64,000 nucleotides of DNA from Zeus faber (GCA_960531495.1 OY482846.1:34500811-34564810), one strand, 5' to 3'. Positions 1 through 10,636 are shown, counted from the stretch's first letter. A program made the numbers and translations. Notes: generated by a model from the sequence alone, not told the origin.

Positions 1-1687
1 GGTTTCACTAGAGAATTGTCAATTTACTGCTCCAAAAACATCTAGTTCCAGTGTGTAGCACCTCTTTAAGATGACCCCTAGTCTGGGGACCAGTGGCATT
101 ACGCGCAGCAACCAGGGTTCGGGGGAGGTCTTCTGGCATAGTATGCATGAAGTCCAGTGAGAGAGAGAGAGAGAGAGAGAGAAAGGTCTTTGAGCAAGCA
201 CTAAATCCCTGTTATTTGTAGGTCTACATGCAGTTATCAAGCTTCAATCGCCTAATTTTCAACTTCTCTCCATAAAGAGCAATGGCATTGCGGCTAAAAC
301 GCCAATCTCTGTTTGTCTGAGGACAAAATGAACTTCAATTCAAATGTGGCCCCGAGAGAATGACATTTATAGATGTGGAGATAAGACATGATGTATTTTT
401 TGGATCTTGGTATGGTATGTGTATATATGTATATTCATGCACATTTTGTAATTTCCCCTTTTGGCATTGCCTGAAAGTCCACTGGGACTCCAGGGGAAGG
501 GTGTGTTGTAAATATTTCTCCTTTCTGCCTCAGGTGCCTGAGTGGCTTCCTCACTCCACTCTCAATGACGGTTCCTGTTTGGGGTGAGAGGTCAGAGGTC
601 AACGGGGTCAGGTGGCTCCATCTCGGAGTCAGATGGCTCTTTCTACAGAAGACAATGACTGGTTTTACTGGAATATCACCGTCATGCACATTTAAAAACA
701 TTGTTTTATTTGACTTTTGTTCTGTTTTATTTTGGTTTTTTTTTTGTTTTTTTTTCTAAAGAAATGTTAGAAATTCTAAGAAATGAAAGAAATTATTTTC
801 CGGAGAAATGTCTTCCTTTTGTCTGGTTGAATTTTGTTGTTGTGAAAGATTGCCAAATCAACAGGACGCAAGTTGCTGAGCTCACTGTGTCCTGTTTGCC
901 CTTCATTTCCTTTTCACGTTCCTTTTAAGACGTGCCAAGTCGGATGTGATCCTGACGTGAGAGATTTTCCTTTTCTGTCCCGAGGCTGGAGCCACATCAT
1001 GGGATGGAGTGATGTGGAATTTCTTTTCTAGAGAAAACATTACAGTTTTGTATTCTGGAAGCTGGATCGCGGACAATGCAGATATATTGTGCAGCTGACC
1101 ACTTCAGCCACAAGGTGGCAGAAGATCACTGCTTCTAATATGAATAACCTCGGCATGTCGGTCCGTAGGATTTATCTTGTGAAATGGAAGCTTGATCAAT
1201 TATTGTGGAGAACATTTTTGGGATATTTTGGCACAAGTGATAACTACCACATAATGACATTTACATTTATTTTTGGCCGTTTCAAGCACTTATCCAATCG
1301 ACTTGACGCAGCATTAACACGGCACGTGATGGTCAACCTGTATCGATGGCTCGAGCTCAACACGTGAGTTCCATGCATCTCAACAAACCTGAACACAATA
1401 AATCCAAGTCCACTTTCCTCACACACGCTGGAATGCGGAATGTCTTACGGCCTCGTACCTTGGGGGGGGGACCCACGCTGAGTAGCTCCACTCCACTCAG
1501 GTGCCAAAAGGAAAAAACAACAGCCCATAATATTCCTCACCTATCGATCTTGCCCTGGCCTTGGGAGGAACAGCGGGGAGACAGAGCCAGAAGTGCCTGT
1601 GGCCAAAAAAAATAAAAATAAATCTCCACAGCTCCTTGTTTTTCCAGGCCTGGACTGTGTGGGCAAGCTTCAATACAGCGCAACGCA

Positions 1688-1690
<3 letters not shown>
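1..1690. other. Non-coding stretch, no gene recognised
   Basis: Mixed-composition DNA with no long conserved-looking frame. It holds a (GA)12 microsatellite at 159-182, T-runs near 730-760 and a G9 run near 1,461. Short open frames here have no recognisable domain. No splice-flanked exon could be recognised by eye. Confidence 0.6.
159..182. repeat. (GA)n microsatellite
   Basis: Uninterrupted GA dinucleotides, about 12 copies, ending in GAAAGG. Confidence 0.9.
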
Positions 1691-1720
<30 letters not shown>

Positions 1721-2735
1721 CCGCATCCCTATGTCTCTCGCCCTCTCTCTTCCCTCTACATCGCTGTCTCTCGCTCCCTCTCCCCTCTACGCCCCTGTCT
1801 CTCGCTCGTTCGCTCTCCGCACTGTATCTGTCTCTCTCCCCAATGCATCCCTATGTCGCTCGCTCTCCCCAATGCATCCCTCTCTCTCTCTCTCTCTCTC
1901 TCTCTCCCCGCTGCGTCCCTATGTCTCGCTCTCTCTCTCCCCCCTGCGTCCCTAGGTCTCGCGTCCCTATGTCTCGCTCTCTCTCTCCCCCCTGCGTCCC
2001 TATGTCTCGCTCTCTCTCTCCCCCCTGCGTCCCTATGTCTCGTGCTCTCTCCCCCTGCGTCCCTATGTCTCGTGCTCTCTCCCCCTGCATCCCTGTCTCG
2101 CTCTCTCTCTCTCCCCACTGTTCCTATGTCTCTAGCTCTCTCTCTCCCACCTGCGTCCCTATGTCTCGCTCTCTCTCTCCCCCCTGCGTCCCTATGTCTC
2201 GCGTCCCTATGTCTCGCTCTCTCTCTCCCACCTGCGTCCCTAGGTCTCGCGTCCCTATGTCTCGCTCTCTCCCCCCTGCGTCCCTATGTCTCGCTCTCTC
2301 TCTCCCCCCTGCGTCCCTATGTCTCGCTCTCTCTCTCCCCCCTGCGTCCCTATGTCTCGCTCTCTCTCCGCCCTGCGTCCCTATGTCTCTAGCTCTCTCT
2401 CTGCCCTGCGTCCCTATGTCTCGCTCTCTCTCTCCCCCCTGCGTCCCTATGTCTCGCTCTCTCTCTCCCCCCTGTGTCCCTATGTCTCGCTCTCTCTCTC
2501 CCCCCTGCGTCCCAATGTCTCGCTCTCTCTCTCCGCCCTGCGTCCCTATGTCTCGCGCTCTCTCCCCCTGCATCCCTGTCTCGCTCTCTCTCTCTCTCTC
2601 TCCACACTGTTCCAATGTCTCTAGCTCTCCCTCCCCCCTACATCCCTGTCTTGCTCTCTCTCACTCTCACTCTGTCACTTTCTCTTGCCTGCATCGCCAT
2701 GTCTCGCTCTCCCTCTCTCCCCACTGCCTCCCTCC
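1691..2735. repeat. CT-rich minisatellite, unit about 33 bp, about 20 copies
   Basis: The block starts with a perfect (TC)n run (1,691-1,719), then repeats a unit with the core TGCGTCCCTATGTCTCGC followed by (TC)n and C6. I count roughly 20 copies between about 1,910 and 2,560. Variants include CTAGGTCTC for CTATGTCTC, truncated units, and units fused without the CT tail (near 1,950-1,975 and 2,190-2,255). The array is almost pure pyrimidine on this strand. It reads through as long Ser/Leu/Pro-rich frames on the plus strand and Glu/Arg-rich frames on the minus strand. These are products of the repeat and not genes. Confidence 0.95.
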
Positions 2736-3333
2736 TGTATGCTTCTCTCTCCAGCTCGCTTCCTTGCCCGTTCCTTGTTCCACCTGAGGAGAAAGAGGAA
2801 AGGGTCGCTTCCGGATGGATGATGGGAGTTGACCCTTCACCCCGTCGTGTTTCCACGGTGATGCCAGCCCCACGGAGGGGGTGGGGGTGGTCTTGGCCGG
2901 GGCCGGGCCCCTCAAGGGCAACAGGAGCTGTCGCACCGCCGTTGTCATGGAGAAATGCCATTACAGGCCTGAAGGGAGGGATGGAGGGTAGTAGAGAAAG
3001 ATGTCTCAATGGTTAAAAAAAAAAAAAAAGACATCTCAAAGGTAAAAAAGAAAAGGAAAGCTGGAGAGAGAGAACGCAGAAAGGTGTAAAAAAAAAAAAG
3101 TTGAGACAGAAGAAGGAAGAGTGGAAGAGGTGATTTCAGTACAAGTGACAACTCTGGCATTATACTTTTTTTTTTTTTTTTTTTTTCTTCTTGCTGGGAA
3201 AGGTTGCATTCCCACCTTTATTCGTCCCATCCCTCCATCTCTGGAAGAAAAGGGAAAAAAAACCTGATGAAGGGAGCATGAGAAGGTAGATTGAGTTTTG
3301 TTATTACGACACCAGATCCCGTTCTATCGTTCA
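2736..3333. other. Non-coding stretch with homopolymers
   Basis: No gene recognised. It contains A-runs near 3,015-3,030 and 3,088-3,100 and a T-run at 3,168-3,186, separated by G-rich sequence near 2,875-2,905 (GGAGGGGGTGGGGGTGG type). Confidence 0.5.
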
Positions 3334-3598
3334 GAGAGTGGAGGTCAGGGAGAGGGTGAGAGGGCCAAAGAGACGGAGAGCGAGAAGGAAGGACGGGAGA
3401 GAGGTACGAGGCCATGGAAAGGGAAAGCGAGATGCAGTATGGAGGGGTGGGAAGAGGGGTGGAGAGAGAAGGCCAAGCAGAGGGAGAGAGAGGAGGGGTG
3501 GGAGAAAGGGATGGGGGAGAGGAATGGAGCCAAGGAGAGGCCGAGAGAGAAGGAGGGATGAGAGATGGATGGATGAGAGAGAGAGAGAGAGAGCATGA
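3334..3598. repeat. Purine-rich (GGAGA/GA) tract
   Basis: About 265 bases that are overwhelmingly A and G on this strand. They are built of irregular GAGAGG and GGAAGG motifs and end in a perfect (GA)n at about 3,574-3,594. It is of opposite strand polarity to the CT minisatellite 600 bp upstream. Frames through it are Glu/Arg/Gly-rich artefacts. Confidence 0.8.
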
Positions 3599-3892
3599 GC
3601 ATTCTATGCAATCGAAACGGCAAATTTCTATTCAAATTCCAATTTGAATCCGGCTCAAATGACTTCCATCTGTGGTGGAGCCGGTTCTCCTCTGCGGCAG
3701 CGAGGCGTGGGGTCCTCTCGCCCGCCCAAACGTTACCCAACGGGACAAGCACCCAATTGAAATCGTGCGCCGAGGAATCCTGCAAAGTTCACGCAGAACT
3801 ACAAACGCCGCCCGCCGCGCTGAATCATGACAATTTAACGCCACTCACCAAAATCCCAAAAAGGTCGTCCCAAAAACGGATTTGAAGAACAG

Positions 3893-3911
3893 CCCCCCCC
3901 CCCCCCCCCCC
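3893..3911. repeat. Poly-C tract (C19)
   Basis: Nineteen consecutive C residues. It is one of eleven C or G runs of 13 or more in the first 16.3 kb. Confidence 0.95.
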
Positions 3912-4174
3912 AACCCGGCATCCGGTCCAATTAAAGTGTCGACCAAATTATAAACACGACTCCCAACTAAACACAACCGCCCGCCGGCGCCACGCGCAAA
4001 CAAAAATCACAAGGCGAAATGCGGAGCTACAGTATCTGACCTGAAAAAGACGATGCGCGGTGGCAGATCACACCACCACGGTGACTTGGCGCCGAAACGT
4101 GGCACCATCTCGACCGAGTGCAGACTCGATATACTGTACATACAGTAATACAGTATTGATGTATATATGGGTGG

Positions 4175-4198
4175 GTGTGTGTGTGTGTGTGTGTGTGT
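4175..4198. repeat. (GT)12 microsatellite
   Basis: Perfect GT dinucleotide run, preceded by GTATATATGGGTGG. Confidence 0.95.
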
Positions 4199-4440
4199 TA
4201 AAGCAGGAGAGTGCACTCAATAGTGTGGGATATCATGTATTCTGTGTTATTTGTAGTTGTTCTTTTGAAACAAAGCGCCGTTTATCAGTTCAGAGTTGTA
4301 TCTGTTACACATGATCATAATATTATTATTTTTTCCATCCGTACAATGGGCTTTGGCAACACTGTACTCACTTAAGGCCATGCCAACAAAGCCTCATTCA
4401 AGCTGAACTCAGTTGAGAGAAAGAGAGATTTTTTTTTTGC

Positions 4441-4560
4441 CACACGTGTGGTATCTACTGATTCCAGTGGCACAAGCACAAAAACTGGAAGACAATTCAA
4501 GGAGCAAAGCTATAAATGCATGAAAACATATGAGTGATAATGGCCTAGTAATCATAATAC
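4441..4560 (+). repeat. Dispersed repeat C, copy 1
   Basis: Shares, in order, GTGGTATCT, TGATTCCAGTGGCACAA, an ACTGGAAGACAA-like block, AGCAAAGC(T)ATAAATGCAT and ATCATAAT with the copies at 4,731-4,850 and 47,654-47,772. A purine/GA stretch lies just before each copy. No coding capacity. The class is unknown; a SINE or a LINE 3' end is possible. Confidence 0.75.
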
Positions 4561-4730
4561 AAATCTAAAAAAAAAAGGAACATAATCCACACAAGAAAAA
4601 TCCACCGCAGCAAGGAATCAGCCAAACACAATTTGAGTGAGAGAGATAGAGAGGAAGAGAGAGAGAGAGATGCAGGGATGGAAGGATGGGGGGGGGGGGA
4701 TAGAGAAGGCCAAGGACAGAGGGTTGAGCG

Positions 4731-4850
4731 ATGTGGTATCTGCTGATTCCAGTGGCACGAACACAAAAAAATGCAAGACAAGAGACAAAAAAAAGCAATA
4801 AATAAATACATATTATTAATAATGATATACTCATCATAAAACCAATAGAA
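4731..4850 (+). repeat. Dispersed repeat C, copy 2
   Basis: Second copy, only about 170 bp after the first and in the same orientation. It carries TGATTCCAGTGGCACGAAC, AAGCAATAAATAAATAC and ATGATATACTCATCATAA. It follows a GA-rich tract (about 4,637-4,672) and a G11 run (about 4,689-4,699). Confidence 0.75.
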
Positions 4851-4891
4851 ATGAAAAAAGTTAAAATAAAAGTTAAAAAAAAAACAAGAAC

Positions 4892-4894
<3 letters not shown>

Positions 4895-4933
<39 letters not shown>
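4895..4933. repeat. (GA)n microsatellite
   Basis: Nearly 20 uninterrupted GA units. Confidence 0.95.
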
Positions 4934-4934
<1 letters not shown>

Positions 4935-5127
4935 CTGTGTTGTTTCAGTGTCCTAATGATGAAGACCCGGATCTCCTTCATCTTCAAACGAGCTTTCACG
5001 CGCACGCCCACCTCATTATTTATTATATTTATATATTCATAAATACATGCTATTGCAAGCACCAACATTTTGTGTAAAAAATGAAATAAATACAAAAAAA
5101 ACAAAACCACGAACCGTCCCCCATGGA

Positions 5128-5157
5128 CCACACATACACACACACACACACACACGT

Positions 5158-5185
<28 letters not shown>
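5128..5185. repeat. (CA)n microsatellite, interrupted
   Basis: CA dinucleotides with a TA step near 5,135 and a GTA interruption near 5,156. Confidence 0.9.
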
Positions 5186-5188
<3 letters not shown>

Positions 5189-5281
5189 AATACACCAGTG
5201 GTTAATACTTATTTATCATGTATTTATTCCTTCATCTGCTCCTTCATCTCCATTTAGTCTCTCCATCACCACGGGCGATGG

Positions 5282-5420
5282 GTGGAGAGGGTGGTGGGTG
5301 GAGGAGGAAAAGGTGGAAAGGAAGGGAGGAGAAGGAGGAGGTGGTGGTGGAGGAGGGGCGGGGGATGGTGGAGGAAGTGGAGGGAGGAGGAAGAGCAGGA
5401 GGAGTTGGTGGAGGGAGGAA
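5282..5420. repeat. G-rich GGA/GGT trinucleotide-like tract
   Basis: Almost pure purine plus T on this strand (GGAGGA, GGTGGTGGTGG, GGGAGGAGG). The frames it opens are Gly/Glu/Arg-rich artefacts. Confidence 0.8.
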
Positions 5421-5545
5421 TGCGATTAAAAGGCAGCTGAGTGGGCTTGAGGGTGTGTGTGTGCGTGTATGTGTGTTTACATGGCGTCCTGACGCTACGC
5501 TAGGAAATAATCGATACGTCAATCACCCCAAAGCTAAACACCCTC

Positions 5546-5548
<3 letters not shown>

Positions 5549-5605
<57 letters not shown>

Positions 5606-5685
5606 ACGAGCAAAACACACACACTCACACACACAAGCACGCACACATACACACACAAACACACATCTCTCCTCAAACACATTGA

Positions 5686-5722
<37 letters not shown>

Positions 5723-5747
5723 ACAAAACACAAACACACATCCCTAC

Positions 5748-5816
<69 letters not shown>

Positions 5817-5818
5817 TC
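5549..5818. repeat. Compound (CA)n array, about 270 bp
   Basis: A perfect run (5,549-5,603), then an imperfect region with CAAGCACGCACACATAC and CAAACACACAT interruptions, then a second perfect run (about 5,748-5,814). Alternating purine/pyrimidine sequence of this kind can adopt Z-DNA, which is known for CA repeats in general and not shown here. Confidence 0.95.
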
Positions 5819-6114
5819 CCAGTAAGCGTAAGCAGTAAGTGCCCACCCCCCCAAAAAAGTGGGGGTCCATCTGTACAGTAGAGCCAGTGCCGGAGGGGGG
5901 GTAGAGGAGGTTAGTGTTGTCGGGTTTGACCTCTGACCTCGACCCCCAGCCTAGTTTTCCTTTGGCGGTGAAGTCGAGGGCAACATGTCGGGTTCAAGCC
6001 AGCCGGTTCAAACGTTGCCGCGCTGGCATTTAGGATTGAACGATTCCTCCTGTCTGATCCGGAACCGCCACAGCGAGTCAGGGGGTAATTTATATAAAGA
6101 AACATAAAATATAA

Positions 6115-6117
<3 letters not shown>
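5819..6117. other. Non-coding stretch between CA and AAT arrays
   Basis: Contains a C7A6 run near 5,846-5,858 and a G8 run. No gene recognised. Confidence 0.4.
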
Positions 6118-6145
<28 letters not shown>

Positions 6146-6555
6146 TAAAAAAACATGAGAAGAAAAGGGGGAGGAGGAGTAGGAGGAGGGAGGATCATTC
6201 TGAAAGTTAAGAGAGGGAAGCACGCTACATTTTGTTTCCACAAAATGTATTTTTATTCAAATGTGCAATTCTTCAAATTGATGGTTCGTTCAAATTCTAC
6301 TACAACACAAATGTTTTTATTATTATTTATTATTATTATTATTATTTTTATTATTATTATTATTATCAAAAATAATAGAAAGTGTGCAATTATTTAAATA
6401 TATGGTTCATACAAATTTTATGGCAACTATTTTTGTAGTATTATTATGATAATGATTATGATGATGATGATGATTATTATTATAATTATTATTATTGTTA
6501 TAATAATAATAATAATAATAATAATTATTATTATTATTATTATTATTATTTAATT
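6118..6555. repeat. (AAT)n / (ATT)n arrays in both orientations
   Basis: AAT units at 6,118-6,142, ATT units at 6,318-6,366, an imperfect GAT/ATT zone at 6,440-6,495, then AAT units (about 6,502-6,523) directly facing ATT units (about 6,524-6,551). The last pair makes a long inverted repeat. Confidence 0.9.
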
Positions 6556-7464
6556 ATTATTTACTTTTTATATTCCTATTCCATTGTTGTCTCTGTTTTT
6601 AAAAGTGTTTTAAATCTGTTCTCAACCAGGTAATCAAATACCTTTTATACAGTATGTGATATTTTGTGGCACTATTTTAAATGTTTAAAAAAATTATATA
6701 GGAATGACGGCAAAAACCTAACAACTGGTGATTACGTCCAATAAAAAGAAATATCAAAATGCCTAAAAAAAAAACGTATTCGAGACCAACTGTTTTTAAA
6801 ATGATCTTATTTAAAAATAGCAAATTTATCTGAACTCTCCTCTGCCACGTTCTTGGTTTTTTTTTTCTTCCACCAGCGATAAGTTTGACTTTTAGTAGAT
6901 CACTTTAGAATCCCCAAAACAACCATTAAAATACATTGATTTTGGAATGAAACGAAATTCCAGAGTGCAGCTCTCAAGCTGGTCCGGAGGGGGGCGCCGT
7001 AAGCACTACTTTCAGACATAGTTGAAGTTGACCCGCGGGAGAGGGAGCGTCGCACATTTGGATTGAATAGAATTATCAAGACCGGTCAAATATTTTAGGA
7101 AAGTGAAAGTGGACATTTCATTGAGTTAGTATTAAGTTAAAAAAAAAAAAAATCCTTGTATTCGATTATACCAAAAACGAAAAGAAATCCTTCATATAAA
7201 TATTAAATCTATCCAATAATAGCAGCGCACACGCCCTATACATTTGATATTTGAATCAGGACTCATTAAAATTTGCAAAATTTACGAAATGTCACCATTC
7301 TCATATGAAATATAATGTATGAGTGACTTACAAGCGCCCGATAGACCATAATTCTCGTGATGAAAAACAAACGATGGAAGACAATAAAAACAGCTTTTTT
7401 TGTGCTTTTCTTTGTTTTGTTTTTCGCTTGTTTTTTTTCGAGTGTTCTGCTGCGATCAGATTGC
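6556..7464. other. AT-rich non-coding stretch, no gene recognised
   Basis: AT-rich DNA with A-runs near 6,765 and 7,138 and a T-run near 6,857. There is no recognisable coding domain or obvious element end. Confidence 0.5.
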
Positions 7465-7560
7465 CACGGAGATTGTGGCGTAGACGCTATTAATTGAAAG
7501 GTCAAAGGTTATTGATGCTCAAGTGGGCCTGTTAATTATCAATTCCAGTAGAATTACCGG
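7465..7560. promoter_or_regulatory. Candidate cis-regulatory block (DR1, NKX2-like and HNF1-like sites)
   Basis: Non-repetitive DNA with closely packed site matches. AGGTCA-A-AGGTTA at 7,499-7,511 is a direct repeat with one-base spacing, the type bound by HNF4, COUP-TF and RXR receptors. CAAGTGG lies at 7,520-7,526 (NKX2-like). GTTAATTATCAATT lies at 7,531-7,544 (HNF1/homeodomain-like), and ATTAATTG lies at about 7,489-7,496. The matches are seen directly; function and conservation are inferred. Confidence 0.35.
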
Positions 7561-7846
7561 CGAAAAGATCCTCGACCCGAAAAGCACATAACAAAAGATA
7601 TTAGCGACATAACGAAAACAATTCTTAATAATGATAAGGCGGCTCGTTGTACTGAGCCGCTTCCACCCCTTACTCCTAACTGCCTGCATGTGTAACTTGC
7701 ATCGAGTTTTGAGGAGGGAAAGGTCACACCCGGTTACGCAGCAGAAATATTTCTGATGGTTTTTCTTGTCTAAAAATACCCAAAAGCTGCACAAACATAT
7801 AAATGATGTGGAGATGGTATAAAATAAATATAAAAAAAAAAAATCT

Positions 7847-7852
7847 CTCTCG

Positions 7853-7893
<41 letters not shown>
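7847..7893. repeat. (CT)n followed by (TA)n
   Basis: A CT run to about 7,865 switches directly into about 14 TA units. Confidence 0.9.
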
Positions 7894-7898
<5 letters not shown>

Positions 7899-8141
7899 CT
7901 TGGAATTGAAGTTTTAATGTTCTCAAGAAATTACCAAATCACGACACTGGGTTTCAATTTAAATCCGAGTTTCGTCCCTTTTTTCCCGCTCTATTTTAAC
8001 TTTTTTTTAAAAATTATTATTATTATTCCCCCCCCCCCCTGCAGTGTGTTTGTTGAGTTTCCCCAGGCCTCTTGATGGAGCTGGAACACTCGAATAAACC
8101 TAAAATATATAGACGTAAAAAAAATATAAATAAAAAAAAAT

Positions 8142-8143
<2 letters not shown>

Positions 8144-8175
<32 letters not shown>
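8144..8175. repeat. (AT)n microsatellite
   Basis: About 15 AT units following an A-rich stretch. Confidence 0.9.
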
Positions 8176-8178
<3 letters not shown>

Positions 8179-8204
8179 AATAAATAAAAATTGAATTCTA
8201 TATT

Positions 8205-8330
8205 TTTGTCTCTTTGTTTTCCGGCTCCGTCATCATTAATAATTCATGGCGTTTCCTCCTCCATGCTAAAACAACAACAAACAGAACAACAGCTCAGATA
8301 ATGTATTCAGTCAAAAGCTCATTGTCTGGG
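8205..8330. promoter_or_regulatory. Candidate conserved non-coding block
   Basis: Non-repetitive sequence with CATCATTAATAATTCATGG (8,230-8,248) and clustered TAAT cores, next to a (ACA)n-like stretch. It resembles homeodomain-site clusters in vertebrate non-coding elements. This is a compositional judgement only. Confidence 0.2.
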
Positions 8331-8458
8331 GGGGCGAGGGGGGGGACGCGGGGGGGGGCGAGGACGACGACACTGAAATGTGCACTGGAGTGAGACAAGC
8401 GAGCACCCCGACAGGGAGACGCTCAATGTCACTCCGTGGCAGCAAAACAAACGCCGGA

Positions 8459-8479
8459 GGGGGGGGGGGGGGGGGGGGG
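8459..8479. repeat. Poly-G tract (G21)
   Basis: Twenty-one consecutive G residues followed by an A/AG-rich stretch (to about 8,525). Confidence 0.95.
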
Positions 8480-8519
8480 ATAAAAAAATAAAGAGAAAAA
8501 GAAAGAAGGAAAAGAAGAA

Positions 8520-8850
8520 GAGGAGCGCGGAGTTTGGAGGCCTTAGAGGGCGATCGCGGCGAGCTGTCGCCAAGGGTCACGACGCCCGGTGCCGATTGGT
8601 TGATCGCGAGGCGGCCCGTTACACCCCCCCCCCCCCCCCCACCAGCGGCGGCCGCCAGGATGGTTGGCGATGGGCGTCGGTTGTTTGGGAATAACCGCCG
8701 CTGTCTCTCGATGACGACCATTGTGGACCACCCAGAGTGGGTGCCGCCCACACGCTCACGTTATCGCTCGGAATGCTCTACTCCGATTGGTGGGTGGCGA
8801 CCGGTCGGCTGTCGGTTATTCCCGAATAACGTCCATCTGTTACGAACGAG
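8520..8850. promoter_or_regulatory. GC/CpG-rich block with two CCAAT-type boxes and an 11-bp inverted repeat
   Basis: Locally GC-rich and visibly CpG-rich DNA. ATTGG (inverted CCAAT) occurs in CCGATTGGTTG (about 8,592-8,602) and in CCGATTGGTGG (about 8,783-8,793). A perfect inverted repeat pairs GGGAATAACCG (8,687-8,697) with CGGTTATTCCC (8,813-8,823). A C17 run lies at 8,624-8,640. This is a promoter-like composition, but no transcription start, first exon or open frame of note is recognisable, so a TATA-less promoter is only one option. Confidence 0.25.
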
Positions 8851-9784
8851 CGTTATCTAGCGGTGGAAAAGGATGTTACAACGATTTGAATTATTGACAT
8901 GAATAGATTAATAAAGTCTTGTCGTACCTTATCTTTTCTATGTTTATTGTTCAACGGCGCCCAATAGTTGTTGAGGGGAAACCTACCGAGTTGTCTACAT
9001 TTTTCCGTGTTTCCCTGCAGATTCTCCACGTTCCTGGCCACAGGAACTACAGCACCAGTGTATCTTTACAATTAACGTGAGGAAAAAAAGGTAAAAAAAC
9101 AAACAAACCCAAAACAAAACAACAAAAAAACAAAAAAAAACCCAATCGCAATACAAGCTAGCTTCATGTAGTGTGTCCTGGATCCCTCATTTTGAAGGCA
9201 GAAAACGGAGGCCGATCAGCTGGAAATGGATGCATTTCTCGAATACGAAGACACGGCAGCGTGTTTAATTTTTTCGCATGACGTCCAACAATCACGACAA
9301 ACCCACCGGAACCTTGCGCTGCCTTGGCTCCGCCGAGTGAACGTGCGCCTACACACCCACCGCAAACAGCTGCCGTCATCACCCGAACCTATCACCACTC
9401 CTTCGATAAATAACTGAATGAACGCATAAAGGAGTATTTTACCCTTCATCCCGTGTCTGACCGACTGACGACGATACAGTGAACTGGCTTTGACACAACT
9501 TGGATTAAAAAGACGGGTTTCTCGCGGGCGGAGTAACTTACCGCCGCAGCCCCCCCCCCCCCTCTCCCGCCCGTGCTTGGACGCAGTCCAGCGATGAGAC
9601 CTCTGCATCTCCTCCCTGGAGATGGGAAGCTCACCATGCTGTACCATGCCAGGGTTCCCAAAGGGTTTTTACTGTTGGGGGGGGGGGGGGGACAACAAAA
9701 AACAACAAAAAAAAACAACAAAAACAAAACAACAAAACGGTCGCAATCTGTTTCGGGGTTTCGTGGACTCTTCTGCACTTCCCC
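8851..9784. other. Non-coding stretch, no gene recognised
   Basis: Mixed composition with AC/A-rich tracts (about 9,085-9,145), a C13 run at 9,550-9,562, a G15 run at 9,677-9,691 and CAA-type repeats after it. Frames of 60-140 codons here are low-complexity or without known domains. Confidence 0.45.
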
Positions 9785-9865
9785 GTCCGTCAGCTCTTTC
9801 AGCCACATCCAGCACTGACGTCAGAGACCAGAAACGGGAAGTTGCGTCGCTTCCCACCGACAGCG
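9785..9865 (-). repeat. Fragment related to dispersed family A (distal part)
   Basis: TCAGCTCTTTCAGCCACATC, then GGGAAGTTGCGTCGCTTCCC, align in order with 29,693-29,765 (CAGCTCTTTTGGCCACATCC, then CGGAAGTTGCGTCACTTCC). This is a diverged copy of the region just beyond the family A core. Confidence 0.55.
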
Positions 9866-10525
9866 CGCTGTAACTTAAAAAAAACCAAAACTGGTGTCAA
9901 TAAAAAAAATCCACTTTCCTTTCCCCCGTTTACCGACGACGGAGACGCTTTGCAAGTTCACCTCCCTGGACCTCGCCGCCGTACGACGGCGTCTTCCCTG
10001 CACGGCGACGGGCGGCCGTGGCAAAGGGGAGGCCCCGCTCGGCACGGACAATCCCTTAATTTTTATTTCAATTTTCTTTTCCGTGCTCAAATGTGACGCC
10101 TCGTTCAAAGGGCGTCGAGAGGGGCTTGCGCAGGGTTTTCCCCCTTTCGCGGAAAGGCGCTCGAACGCTGACTCACGACTGCCGCGCCGGACGGCGTTCA
10201 GCGGATAAGTGGACAACCCCGTCTTTGAGTTGACTTTGTTTGACTTCCTCCTCCGTCTGACGGCGTCCTCCGCCTCGCCTTCTTTTTTTTCTTCTCCTTT
10301 TTTTTTTTTTTGAGCCATTTTTAAATGCCATGTTCGCGTTTCCCCTCGATCGCCGGCGCTCAATGGACCCATTTATAGATATTCGGGGTCTTTTTTTTTT
10401 TTTTTTTTTATGGCTGACAGTTTGTTTTTGCTGTTGACCCCGCGCTGATCAATGTTCAAATACTGTAAAAACGCAGACGTGCGCACATGTACACGTGCGC
10501 GCACACGTTTCAAATTAGCATTCGG
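9866..10525. other. Non-coding stretch, no gene recognised
   Basis: Contains T-runs near 10,300 and 10,391-10,409 and GC-rich sequence at about 9,940-10,200 without a recognisable coding domain. Confidence 0.4.
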
Positions 10526-10636
10526 CCGTCTCTCTTTTCTCTCGTCTCTCTTTTCTCTCGTCTCTCTTTTCTCTCTTCTCTCTTTTCTCTCGTCTCTCTT
10601 TTCTCTCTTCTTATCGTCTCCCCCCCCCCCCCCCCT
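10526..10636. repeat. TCTCTCTTTTCTCTCG tandem repeat ending in C16
   Basis: About six copies of a 16-bp pyrimidine unit, alternating CTCTCG and CTCTCT endings, leading into a C16 run (10,620-10,635). Confidence 0.85.

Larger units (their letters stand above)
3599..4440. other. Non-coding stretch with C19 and (GT)12
   Basis: Contains a C19 run at 3,893-3,911 and a (GT)12 microsatellite at 4,175-4,198. The part at 3,600-3,870 is non-repetitive and of ordinary GC content, with no recognisable domain in any frame. Confidence 0.5.

Noticed and set aside
1561-2787. 408-codon open frame, the longest in the window
   Set aside because: It is the CT-rich 33-bp minisatellite read as Ser/Leu/Pro repeats. 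The opposite strand is equally open as Glu/Arg repeats. No start context, domain or non-repeat coding portion.
4565-5179. 204-codon minus-strand frame with hydrophobic segments
   Set aside because: Composed of translated (CA)n, (GA)n and two copies of repeat C. The apparent membrane segments come from AT-rich DNA.
5549-5818. CRISPR-like regular spacing of short repeats
   Set aside because: Dinucleotide microsatellite with irregular interruptions; no spacer-repeat architecture. The sequence is eukaryotic.
5500-5881. Cys/Val and His/Thr repeat proteins
   Set aside because: Direct translations of the (CA)n array on both strands.
5985-6020. Possible tRNA B-box (GGGTTCAAGCC and GGTTCAAACG)
   Set aside because: No A-box at the right distance and no cloverleaf could be drawn by eye.
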